Positions 23,224 to 30,883 of a DNA stretch of 64,000 nucleotides are shown piece by piece. Within the stretch, counting starts at the first letter, position 1, and each line of letters opens with the position of its first letter. This DNA is from Bradyrhizobium zhengyangense (GTDB lineage: Bacteria > Pseudomonadota > Alphaproteobacteria > Rhizobiales > Xanthobacteraceae). Made by a program: the position numbers and the translations under genes. The stretch lies in assembly GCF_022012435.1 (NCBI RefSeq), contig NZ_JAKLUA010000001.1:558001-622000 (forward strand). Reading direction: 5' to 3'. The notes below the pieces were generated by a model that saw only the letters and a program-made list of their open reading frames with translations, was not told the DNA's origin and did no database searches.

Positions 23224-24537
23224 ATGCGCATCGCGGTCATCGGAACGGGCATTGCCGGCAACACGGCGGCCTGGACGCTTTCCCAGCGCTACCCTGTGAC
23301 TGTCTACGACAGGGAGCTGCGACCGGGCGGCCACAGCCACACCGTCACCATCGACTATCTGGGCACGCCTGTCACCGTCGATATCGGCTTCATCGTCTAC
23401 AACGAGCTCAACTATCCCGATCTGACCGCGATGTTCGCCCATCTCGGCGTCGAGACGGTCGCAAGCTGCATGAGCTTTGCAGTGTCCGCCGATGGCGGTC
23501 GTTTTGAATGGCGCGGCGGTGGCAATGACTGGTGGGCGACGGTGGCCGGCCTGTTTGCTCAGCCTGCCAATCTTCTCTCCCCATCCTACCTGCGGATGCT
23601 GACGGAGATCCCGACATTCGGCCGTCAAAGCGTCGACGACCTTCGCAACGGCAGCCTGAGCGGACTGACGCTCGGCGCCTATTTTCGCCAACGGCAGTTC
23701 TCCAAGCGTTTGCTGACCGACTATATCGCCCCGATGGGGGCAGCCATCTGGTCCGCTCCCGCCAGCGAAATGCTCGACTTCCCGGCCAAGAACTTCGTCG
23801 CCTTCTTCGACAATCATCGCCTGCTGCACTACGACCGGCCAGTCTGGCGCACTGTCAGGGGCGGCAGCCAGACCTATGTCGGGCGGCTCCAGGCCGCCTT
23901 CAGGGACCGCGTCCGGCTCGGCTGCGCCGTGACGTCGATCGCGCGCACGGCGCATGGCGTCGTGGTCGGTGACAGCCATGGCCGGCACGAGAGCTTCGAC
24001 CATGTAGTGATTGCGGCGCACAGCGACCAGGCACTTGCCATGCTGTCGGATGCAGACCCGCGCGAGCGCGACATCCTCGGAGCCATCAACTATTCTCCGA
24101 ACAAGGTCTATCTGCATCGTGACACCAGGCTGATGCCAAAGCGGCGCCGCGCCTGGGCGTCATGGAATTTCCTGCGCTGGCAGCGCGAGGGAGCGGCGAT
24201 GAACGATGTCGCGGTGACCTACTGGATGAACCGGCTCCAGGGCATCGACGCCGACAAGCCGCTGTTCGTAAGCCTCAACCCGCCGTTCGAACCCGCGCCC
24301 GAACTCACGTTTGGCCAATATCTCTGCGAGCATCCGCAGTACAATGCAGCTGCCTTTGCCGCACAGAAGCGGCTGGCCGAGATCCAGGGCCCGCGGCACA
24401 CCTGGTTCTGTGGCGCGTGGACCGGCTACGGCTTTCACGAGGACGGCCTGCGCTCCGGCCTTAGCGTGGCCGAGGCACTCGGGGCGACCGCGCCCTGGCG
24501 CACGGCTCCAGTCGAGCTGGCGGAGGCTGCAGAGTAG
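23224..24537 (+). CDS. FAD-dependent oxidoreductase (amine-oxidase fold) of the cfa cluster
   Basis: A 437-residue flavoprotein. The Rossmann dinucleotide motif is at the N-terminus (RIAVIGTGIAGNTAAWTLS, GxGxxG), followed by the FAD contact RELRPGGHSHTV of the amine oxidase/phytoene desaturase fold. A C-terminal FAD loop is FCGAWTGYGFHEDGLRSGLS. It is the standard first member of an operon with a DUF1365 protein and cyclopropane-fatty-acid synthase in many Gram-negative bacteria. It probably acts on lipid acyl chains, but the reaction is not known to me. The ATG at 23224 begins the fold directly. The next gene starts 4 bases after its stop. Confidence 0.88.
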   Translation: MRIAVIGTGIAGNTAAWTLSQRYPVTVYDRELRPGGHSHTVTIDYLGTPVTVDIGFIVYNELNYPDLTAMFAHLGVETVASCMSFAVSADGGRFEWRGGGNDWWATVAGLFAQPANLLSPSYLRMLTEIPTFGRQSVDDLRNGSLSGLTLGAYFRQRQFSKRLLTDYIAPMGAAIWSAPASEMLDFPAKNFVAFFDNHRLLHYDRPVWRTVRGGSQTYVGRLQAAFRDRVRLGCAVTSIARTAHGVVVGDSHGRHESFDHVVIAAHSDQALAMLSDADPRERDILGAINYSPNKVYLHRDTRLMPKRRRAWASWNFLRWQREGAAMNDVAVTYWMNRLQGIDADKPLFVSLNPPFEPAPELTFGQYLCEHPQYNAAAFAAQKRLAEIQGPRHTWFCGAWTGYGFHEDGLRSGLSVAEALGATAPWRTAPVELAEAAE

Positions 24538-24541
24538 CGCA

Positions 24542-25378
24542 ATGACGAGTACAGCCCGTCCAGCATCGGATGCCGCCTCGCTCTATTTCGGTGACGTCAT
24601 GCATGCGCGGCTCAAGCCCATGGGCCATCGCTTCAGCTACCGCGTCATGAGCCTCTTGATCGATCTCGACCGGCTGGATGAGACTGACAGGCAGTCGGCG
24701 CTGTTCGGCGTCAACCGCGCCGCGCTCTACAGCTTCCACGAGAAGGACCACGGCCCGCGCGATGGCTCCTCGCTGCGCGCCTATGTGGAGCGCTGCGCCG
24801 CCGCTGAAGGCATCAATCTCCGCGGAGGCCGGGTCGAGCTGCTCTGCTATCCTCGCCTGCTCGGCTACGGCTTCAATCCGCTCTCGGTCTATTTTTGCCG
24901 TGACGCCAATGGCGAACTCGCGTTGGTGATCTACGAGGTGCGCAACACCTTTGGCGAGCTTCATCCGTACATCCTCCCTGTCAGGGCCGACGAGCTGAAT
25001 GCCGCCGGTCTGCGACAGCAACAGGACAAGCTGTTCTACGTCTCGCCCTTTGTGCCTATGGCGATGCGCTACCATTTCCGAGTGCTGCCGCCGTCCGACA
25101 CGGTCAAGCTGCGCATTCTGGAGACCGACAATGATGGCCCACTGCTCGCAGCGACTTTCAGCGGCCGTCGCTGCGCGCTGACCTCCTCTGCCCTGCTGCG
25201 ATCCTTCTTCAGCCTGCCGCTCGTCAGCCTCAAGGTGATGGCCGCGATCCACTGGGAAGCGCTGCGGCTCTGGCTGAAGGGAGCGCGGCTGGTGCCACGA
25301 TCCGATGCCGCAGGGCAGCGCAGCGACGAAACCATCTTGGCGCGCGGCAAATCGCGTCCCTATATTATAGGTCGCTGA
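24542..25378 (+). CDS. DUF1365 domain-containing protein
   Basis: A 278-residue soluble DUF1365 protein. Motifs typical of the family are SLYFGDVMHARLKPMGHRFS at the start, LCYPRLLGYGFNPLSVYFC in the middle (about residues 100-118) and KLFYVSPFVPMAMRYHFRV near 165-183. The ATG at 24542 follows the FAD oxidoreductase stop by 4 bases; a longer frame from 24311 is only an off-frame overlap. The conserved company of this family with cyclopropane synthases suggests a role in modifying membrane acyl chains. The biochemical activity is unknown. Confidence 0.9.
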   Translation: MTSTARPASDAASLYFGDVMHARLKPMGHRFSYRVMSLLIDLDRLDETDRQSALFGVNRAALYSFHEKDHGPRDGSSLRAYVERCAAAEGINLRGGRVELLCYPRLLGYGFNPLSVYFCRDANGELALVIYEVRNTFGELHPYILPVRADELNAAGLRQQQDKLFYVSPFVPMAMRYHFRVLPPSDTVKLRILETDNDGPLLAATFSGRRCALTSSALLRSFFSLPLVSLKVMAAIHWEALRLWLKGARLVPRSDAAGQRSDETILARGKSRPYIIGR

Positions 25379-25460
25379 CCGTTTGAGGGGCGCGCTCGGG
25401 TCAAGCAACAAAGCGGGATCGGCGCGCTCGGCTCGCGGTTGGACAGTATCCGTTGAAGTC

Positions 25461-26702
25461 ATGGATCTGCCGATGTCGAATGCCATTTCGGTGACACCTG
25501 ATGACGTCGAGACAGTGCTGGCCGACCTGCCGCGCATCGTTCGCCTTGCGCTGACCTTCGGGTCGCGGCTGCGGCGCGGCACGCTCGACGTCACGCTGCC
25601 GGACGGCCGCGTGATCAGACTCGGAGGACACGAGCCGGGTCCGAATGCTGCGATGCGCCTGCACAATTACGGCTTCGCATCGCGCCTGATCAATGGCGGC
25701 GACATCGGCGTCGCCGAAGCCTACCTTGCCGGCGATTGGGACACGCCCGATCTCACGCAGTTTCTCTACCTGTTCTGCGTCAACCACGATTTGATCCAGG
25801 CGATGCTGCGCGACAAGCCGCTGATGCGGCTCGTGCAGATGCTTCAGCACTGGTTCAACCGCAACACTCGCCGCCAGGCGCGGCGCAACATCCACGCCCA
25901 TTACGACATCGGCAATGCGTTCTACTCAGCCTGGCTGGATCCGAGCATGACCTATTCGTCGGCGCTGTTCGAGGGCTCGACCACCGACCTCACGGCAGCC
26001 CAAACCAACAAATATCGCCGCCTCGCCGAGGCGCTCGACCTGAAGCCTGGCCAGAAGCTGCTCGAGATCGGCTGCGGCTGGGGTGGCTTCGCCGAGTTTG
26101 CCGCAAAGACGTTTGGCGCGCGCGTCGTCGGCCTGACTATCTCGACCGAGCAGCGCGATTTTGCGCAGAAGCGGATCCACGAAGCAGGCCTCGCCGAACA
26201 GGTCGAGATCCGGTTGCAGGACTATCGCGACGAGCGTGATCGCTACGACCGGATCGCCTCGATCGAGATGATCGAGGCGGTCGGCGAGGAATTCTGGCCG
26301 CGCTATTTCGCTCAGCTGCGCGACCGGCTGCTGCCGGGCGGATTGGCAGGCATCCAGGCCATCACGATCCAGGACCGGCTTTTCCAGGGCTACCGACGCG
26401 AGGTCGACTTCATCCAGCGCTATGTTTTTCCGGGCGGCATGCTGCCCTCGCCCGCAGTGCTGAAATCGCTCGGAGACCGGTTCAGCATCCCCGTCATCCG
26501 CGAGCGCATCTTCGGGCAAGATTATGCCAAGACGCTTGCCACCTGGCGAAATAACTTTCGCGCGGCTTGGCCGGGTCTCGTTCCGCTCGGCTTCGACGAT
26601 CGGTTCCGGCGGCTGTGGGAGTACTATCTCGCCTATTGCGAGGCCGGATTCCTGTCCGGCAATATCGACGTCCGGCAGGTCATCTTCGCAAAGCAGCAAT
26701 AA
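25461..26702 (+). CDS. cfa: Cyclopropane-fatty-acyl-phospholipid synthase
   Basis: A 413-residue SAM-dependent methyltransferase that adds a methylene bridge to cis double bonds of membrane phospholipid acyl chains. An N-terminal lipid-binding domain (about residues 1-130) has AEAYLAGDWDTPDLTQFLYL. The catalytic domain has NIHAHYDIGNAFYSAWLDPS, the SAM loop LLEIGCGWGGFAEFA at about residue 200, SIEMIEAVGEEFW and the terminal YLAYCEAGFLSG with the active-site Cys. I placed the start at the ATG at 25461 (GAAG upstream); an ATG at 25473 is almost as good, and the frame back to 25383 starts only 4 bases after the DUF1365 stop. Third gene of the cluster. Confidence 0.92.
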   Translation: MDLPMSNAISVTPDDVETVLADLPRIVRLALTFGSRLRRGTLDVTLPDGRVIRLGGHEPGPNAAMRLHNYGFASRLINGGDIGVAEAYLAGDWDTPDLTQFLYLFCVNHDLIQAMLRDKPLMRLVQMLQHWFNRNTRRQARRNIHAHYDIGNAFYSAWLDPSMTYSSALFEGSTTDLTAAQTNKYRRLAEALDLKPGQKLLEIGCGWGGFAEFAAKTFGARVVGLTISTEQRDFAQKRIHEAGLAEQVEIRLQDYRDERDRYDRIASIEMIEAVGEEFWPRYFAQLRDRLLPGGLAGIQAITIQDRLFQGYRREVDFIQRYVFPGGMLPSPAVLKSLGDRFSIPVIRERIFGQDYAKTLATWRNNFRAAWPGLVPLGFDDRFRRLWEYYLAYCEAGFLSGNIDVRQVIFAKQQ

Positions 26703-26731
26703 GAGTTCGCGCCCTCGCCTTGTGCGGCTGG

Positions 26732-26750
26732 CGACCCTACTTTAGGGTCG
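26732..26750. terminator. Perfect hairpin between cfa and cysK
   Basis: CGACCCTA (26732-26739) and TAGGGTCG (26743-26750) pair perfectly around CTT, 30 bases after the cfa stop and 36 bases before the cysK start. No T tract follows on the plus strand. It may separate the two units as a terminator or lie in the cysK leader. Confidence 0.45.
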
Positions 26751-26785
26751 GACCCTCATCCTGAACCAGCCGGTAATTGCCTGAC

Positions 26786-27820
26786 ATGACCATCAAAAAC
26801 GACGTTGTCGAAGCCATCGGCAACACCCCGCTCATCAAGCTCAAGCGCGCCTCCGAACTGACCGGCTGCACCATTCTCGGCAAGGCCGAGTTCATGAATC
26901 CCGGCCAGTCGGTGAAGGATCGCGCCGGCAAATGGATGATCCAGGAAGCCGAGAAGCGCGGCGAGCTGAAGCCGGGTGGCCTCGTCGTGGAAGCAACGGC
27001 CGGCAACACCGGCATTGGGCTGGCGGTGGTCGCGAGCGCGCGCGGCTATCGCACGTTGATCGTGATTCCGGAGACGCAGAGCCAGGAGAAGAAGGATTTC
27101 CTGAAGCTGTGCGGCGCCCAGCTGCTGGAGTCTCCGGCCCTGCCTTACTCCAATCCGAACAATTACCAGCATGTCGGCCGCCGTCTTGCCGACGAGCTGC
27201 GCAAGACCGAGCCGAACGGCGTGCTATTCGCCGACCAATGGAACAACCTCGACAACGCCAAGGCGCATTACGACTCCACCGGCCCCGAGATCTGGGCACA
27301 GACCGGCGGCAAGATCGACGGCTTTGTCTGCTCGGTCGGCAGCGGCGGCACCCTGGCCGGCACCAGCCGTTTTCTGAAAGAGAAGAACAAGGACATCCGG
27401 ATCGCCTGCGCCGATCCGCACGGCGCCGGCATGTTCGAATACTTCCGGACCGGCACCGCCAAGGCGAGCCCGGGCGACTCCATCACGGAAGGCATCGGCC
27501 TCGGCCGGAAAACCGCGATCGTCGAGAGCGCGAAGGTCGACGATGCCTATCTCGTTCCTGACGCCGAAGCCGTGACTGTCATCTACGAGCTGCTCCAGCA
27601 CGAAGGCCTGTGTCTCGGTGGCTCGACCGGTATCAACATTGTCGGCGCGATGCGGCTCGCCAAGCAGCTCGGACCCGGCAAGACCATCGTCACCATCCTC
27701 TGCGATTCCGGCAGCCGCTATCAGTCAAAACTGTTCAACGCCGATTTCATGCGCGCCAAGAATCTGCCCGTGCCGGAATGGCTGGAGAGGCGCAGCAACA
27801 TCAAGCTGCCGTTCGTCTAG
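26786..27820 (+). CDS. cysK: Cysteine synthase A (O-acetylserine sulfhydrylase)
   Basis: A 344-residue PLP enzyme that makes L-cysteine from O-acetylserine and sulfide. It starts MTIKNDVVEAIGNTPLIKLK. The PLP-binding lysine is in MNPGQSVKDRAG, the substrate loop is EATAGNTGIGLAVVAS, and the phosphate loop is CSVGSGGTLAGTS. It is some 30 residues longer than enterobacterial CysK, from the C-terminal extension FNADFMRAKNLPVPEWLE, usual in rhizobia. The ATG at 26786 is used; a TTG three codons earlier is less likely. It follows the cfa cluster on the same strand but a perfect hairpin lies between. It converges with the DUF805 gene. Confidence 0.94.
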   Translation: MTIKNDVVEAIGNTPLIKLKRASELTGCTILGKAEFMNPGQSVKDRAGKWMIQEAEKRGELKPGGLVVEATAGNTGIGLAVVASARGYRTLIVIPETQSQEKKDFLKLCGAQLLESPALPYSNPNNYQHVGRRLADELRKTEPNGVLFADQWNNLDNAKAHYDSTGPEIWAQTGGKIDGFVCSVGSGGTLAGTSRFLKEKNKDIRIACADPHGAGMFEYFRTGTAKASPGDSITEGIGLGRKTAIVESAKVDDAYLVPDAEAVTVIYELLQHEGLCLGGSTGINIVGAMRLAKQLGPGKTIVTILCDSGSRYQSKLFNADFMRAKNLPVPEWLERRSNIKLPFV

Positions 27821-27848
27821 TCCAGCGCGAGCAGTCGGCTCCAGACGC

Positions 27849-28385
27849 TTAACTCCAGCTCGCACGCGCCGAGCCTTGCGACACGCGCGCAAGGCGCCGC
27901 TCAGACGTCGATGATTTGCTGGCCGCACGCGCCGGCGGCTCGAACGGGTTGGTGTAAGCGCCCCCGATCTCGGCGCTCGGCCAGAAGGTGAGCGCCAGCA
28001 GCAGGCCGAGATTGACCAGCCCGCCGACCATCGTGCCCTGATGCTCCCCGCCAATGGCCGAGGCCGGAAGCCGGCCCGCCACCACATGATCGACGATCAT
28101 GAGCGCGATCCAGGCCGGGATGACGCAGACCGGGTCCCAGCCGATGTCTCGGATGCGCATGGATTGCAGCGTGAAGGTCGCAAGACCAAAGAAGATCATC
28201 GCGACAATGATCGCCCTGTTATGGGTGAGATCCTCGGGGCGGACCATGCTCGGCGACGTCGTGCGCAGCATGGCCATCACGATGGCAAAGCAGATCGCGG
28301 TCATCGCGATCGCCAGCGCAACCGTGGCCAGGAAGAAATGCAATCGCCCGAGGCGGGCGTTGAGGCCGAATACGAAACCGAGCAT
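27849..28385 (-). CDS. DUF805 family membrane protein
   Basis: A 178-residue inner membrane protein with the DUF805 opening LGFVFGLNARLGRLHFFLAT and four hydrophobic segments (LATVALAIAMTAICFAIVMA; RAIIVAMIFFGLATFTL; VCVIPAWIALMIVD; GLVNLGLLLALTFWPS). The family motif MRIRDIGWDP lies between segments 2 and 3. The last 30 residues (PARAASKSSTSERRLARV) are polar and unlike the family. The ATG at 28385 has GGGGAG upstream. Function of DUF805 proteins is unknown. It converges with cysK. Confidence 0.88.
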   Translation of the reverse strand: MLGFVFGLNARLGRLHFFLATVALAIAMTAICFAIVMAMLRTTSPSMVRPEDLTHNRAIIVAMIFFGLATFTLQSMRIRDIGWDPVCVIPAWIALMIVDHVVAGRLPASAIGGEHQGTMVGGLVNLGLLLALTFWPSAEIGGAYTNPFEPPARAASKSSTSERRLARVSQGSARASWS

Positions 28386-28495
28386 TTGACGCTCCCCTTT
28401 TGCGCCACATACTCAAAGGGTGCTTTCGGACGCGTGAAGCGGCGGGGCGTCATTATCGGTATGATTGTTGGCCGGCGACGGAATTGCGTAAAACT

Positions 28496-30742
28496 CTAGG
28501 TTTCGGCGTCCTCGCCGGACTTCAAAGCCGCGGCACAATAGTCCCGCCAGAACTGGCGATAGCCCGCCTCCACCCTGCCCGCATAGATTTCGACATTGCC
28601 GGCAGCCGAGGCTGCGATCTGCGCCGGCAAGTCCGCGCGCAATTTCGCCAGATAATCCGGCTGCGCCGCGAACTTGCACGCAATCTCGACATAGCCGTCA
28701 TCATCGTCGGCGACCCAGTCGCCAAGGCCAGCGGAAGCCACGATGGAGCCACCTGCTCGCGAGGAAGCTCCGTTGCCGAGCTTGGCGACGACAGGAACGC
28801 CCTTGTAGAGAGATTCCCAGGTGCTGATGCCGCCGTTTTGCGGAAACGTATCCAGGGAAATGTCGATCTGGGCAAAAGCCTGCAAGTGCTCGGCGCGCGG
28901 CGTGGAGCCGAGGCAAGTGATGTTCTCCTCGGCAATGCCCTGCGCGACGAAGCGCGCGATCAGACTGTCGCGCAGCAAGGGATCGTCGAGCAGCCCATGC
29001 TTGAGGATGATCTTCGATCCCGGCACCTTGCTCATGATGCGCGACCACACCCGGATCGCATCATCCGAGATCTTGTAGATGCGGTTGAACACGCCGAAGG
29101 TGACGTAGCCGTTGCGGAGCATCGGAAGTTCGGAAGGAGTCAGATCCGAGACCGGCTCCATCGTGATCAGGCACGGCAGATCATGGACCTTTTCGGCGAG
29201 CAGATGGCGCGCCGATTCCGGGATGAAGATCGGATCGGCAAGCACGTAGTCCATGGTCTGAAGGCCCGTGCCGGTCGCGTGTCCGAAGCCCGAAACCTGG
29301 ATGGGGGCCGGCTTCCGCGCGAACACATGGAGCCGGTGACCGGTCGTATGCCCGGATACGTCGATCAGGATATCGACCTTGTCGGTCTGAATGCGATCGG
29401 CCAGCTCGTTGTCCGACATCTGCCCGGCATCGACCCAGACGTCCGCCAACGCCTTGAAACTCTCGGTGATCTCGTCCTGCAACGGCCAGCAGGAATAGCA
29501 GATGACCTCGAATTTGGCGTGGTCGTGATGGCGCAACACCGGCAACAGGGTGAGCGCCGCCGAGTGGTTTCTGAATTCGGACGAGACATATCCGATCACG
29601 ATCCGCCTGTCCGGATCGAGCTCCCGCGGCGGCAGCTCGATTCGTGACAATTGGGAGCCGACCGCGTCCCACCAATATTTTCGTGCCGCCTGCTGGACCG
29701 CGAAATCGGCCTCGGCGAGATAATCCAGCAGGAAGATCTTGCGCGCGATCGCGTCGGCATAGTCCGGCATGATCTCGAGCGCCGCGTCGAGATGCTCGAG
29801 CGCCGTCTTGATGTCGCCCTGGCTCGCGTAACACGACGCCAGCAGCGCCATGCCGAGCGCGGACCGCGGATTTTGCTCGAGCAGCGTCTTGACGGCTGCA
29901 AACGCCTTTGCCGTGTTTCCGAGGAGAATGTTGACTTGCGTCGTCCCGCGCAACGCCAGCTCGAGCGCGGGCGAAATCGACAACGCCGCATCGAAATCCG
30001 CTGCCGCCTGCTCCAGCCGCGACAGATCGAAATGGAGCCGTCCGCGCTGTGCCAGCATCTTGGCCGAACCGGGCTTGATCGCGAGCCCCGCGGCAAGAGC
30101 AGCTGCGGCTTCCCTGAAGTGCCGGAGCTCGACGCTCACCATGCCTTTGCCGGCGTGGGCCTCCGCGTGACGCGGCTGAAACAACAAGGCGCGATCGAAA
30201 CTCTGGTCGGCACGCTCGAACTGGCCCATCGCCAGCTCCGCCATGCCACGGTTGCAAAAGGCGTCGGCATAGTCCGGCTTCAGCTTGATGGCGCGCTCGT
30301 GAAGTTCGATCGCCTGCTCGGGATGTCCCATGTGCAGCAGCGTGTTGCCGAGATTGGTCAGCGCGGTCAGAAAATTCGGCTTCAGCGCGATGGCCTTCTC
30401 CTGGCAGCGACGCGCCTCCTCGTAATTCTTGAGGTCGAAAAACACGGTCGCGAGGTTATTGTGAGCGTCGGGAGAGCGCGGATCGAGTGCGATCGCGCGC
30501 TCGATCAATTGCTGCGCCTCTTCAAGGCGCCCGCCATCATGCGCACACATGCCGAGCAGATGCGTGGCGTCGACGTGATCCGGAAGCACCTCCAGGATCT
30601 GACGGCAGAGCGCCTCAGTCTCTGCGTAGCGACCCTGGCCGTAAGCAGAAGCTGCCGCAGAAAGGATAGCGTCCGCCTGCTTCTTGAATTTCTTCTGCAA
30701 TCGCGCGTTCTGGAACGCGCGCGCGCCGGCGCTGCTCTGCAA
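28496..30742 (-). CDS. TPR protein with O-GlcNAc transferase-like (GT41) domain, copy 1
   Basis: A 748-residue protein: about ten TPR repeats (residues ~20-350, for example YAEAEALCRQI-type units) followed by a GT41 catalytic region (~370-735). Catalytic-region motifs are DILIDVSGHTTGHRLHVFAR, FGHATGTGLQTMDYVLADP, FGVFNRIYKISDDAIRVWS and NGGISTWESLYKGVPVV. They match OGT/SPINDLY positions, but the Gln before the UDP-contacting Lys is Arg (NRIYK versus NQLYK). The start is a TTG (30742) behind GGAGAG, the same as in copy 2. Probably a soluble glycosyltransferase acting on protein Ser/Thr; donor and targets are unknown. Its neighbour at 30884 is a tandem paralogue with near-identical ends and a more divergent TPR middle. 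Confidence 0.88.
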   Translation of the reverse strand: MQSSAGARAFQNARLQKKFKKQADAILSAAASAYGQGRYAETEALCRQILEVLPDHVDATHLLGMCAHDGGRLEEAQQLIERAIALDPRSPDAHNNLATVFFDLKNYEEARRCQEKAIALKPNFLTALTNLGNTLLHMGHPEQAIELHERAIKLKPDYADAFCNRGMAELAMGQFERADQSFDRALLFQPRHAEAHAGKGMVSVELRHFREAAAALAAGLAIKPGSAKMLAQRGRLHFDLSRLEQAAADFDAALSISPALELALRGTTQVNILLGNTAKAFAAVKTLLEQNPRSALGMALLASCYASQGDIKTALEHLDAALEIMPDYADAIARKIFLLDYLAEADFAVQQAARKYWWDAVGSQLSRIELPPRELDPDRRIVIGYVSSEFRNHSAALTLLPVLRHHDHAKFEVICYSCWPLQDEITESFKALADVWVDAGQMSDNELADRIQTDKVDILIDVSGHTTGHRLHVFARKPAPIQVSGFGHATGTGLQTMDYVLADPIFIPESARHLLAEKVHDLPCLITMEPVSDLTPSELPMLRNGYVTFGVFNRIYKISDDAIRVWSRIMSKVPGSKIILKHGLLDDPLLRDSLIARFVAQGIAEENITCLGSTPRAEHLQAFAQIDISLDTFPQNGGISTWESLYKGVPVVAKLGNGASSRAGGSIVASAGLGDWVADDDDGYVEIACKFAAQPDYLAKLRADLPAQIAASAAGNVEIYAGRVEAGYRQFWRDYCAAALKSGEDAET

Positions 30743-30770
30743 GATTGCTCTCCGAAGGATACCCGCCGAA

Positions 30771-30787
30771 GAGTCTAGCTGATTCGC
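30771..30787 (-). repeat. Duplicated upstream motif of GT41 gene copy 1
   Basis: GAGTCTAGCTGATTCGC occurs here and again at 33150-33166, each time about 30 bases upstream of the TTG start of a GT41 gene. It shows that the duplication unit included the 5' control region. On the minus strand the core reads GCGAATCAGCTAGACTC. Confidence 0.7.
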
Positions 30788-30883
30788 GAGGCCAGCCGGC
30801 CGGTCCGCCGGACCGGAGAGGCCCCGGATTTTCCCGGGATGTCAGGCGTTACGCGCGTTCCTGGCCCGGTGCGCCCAACCTGC

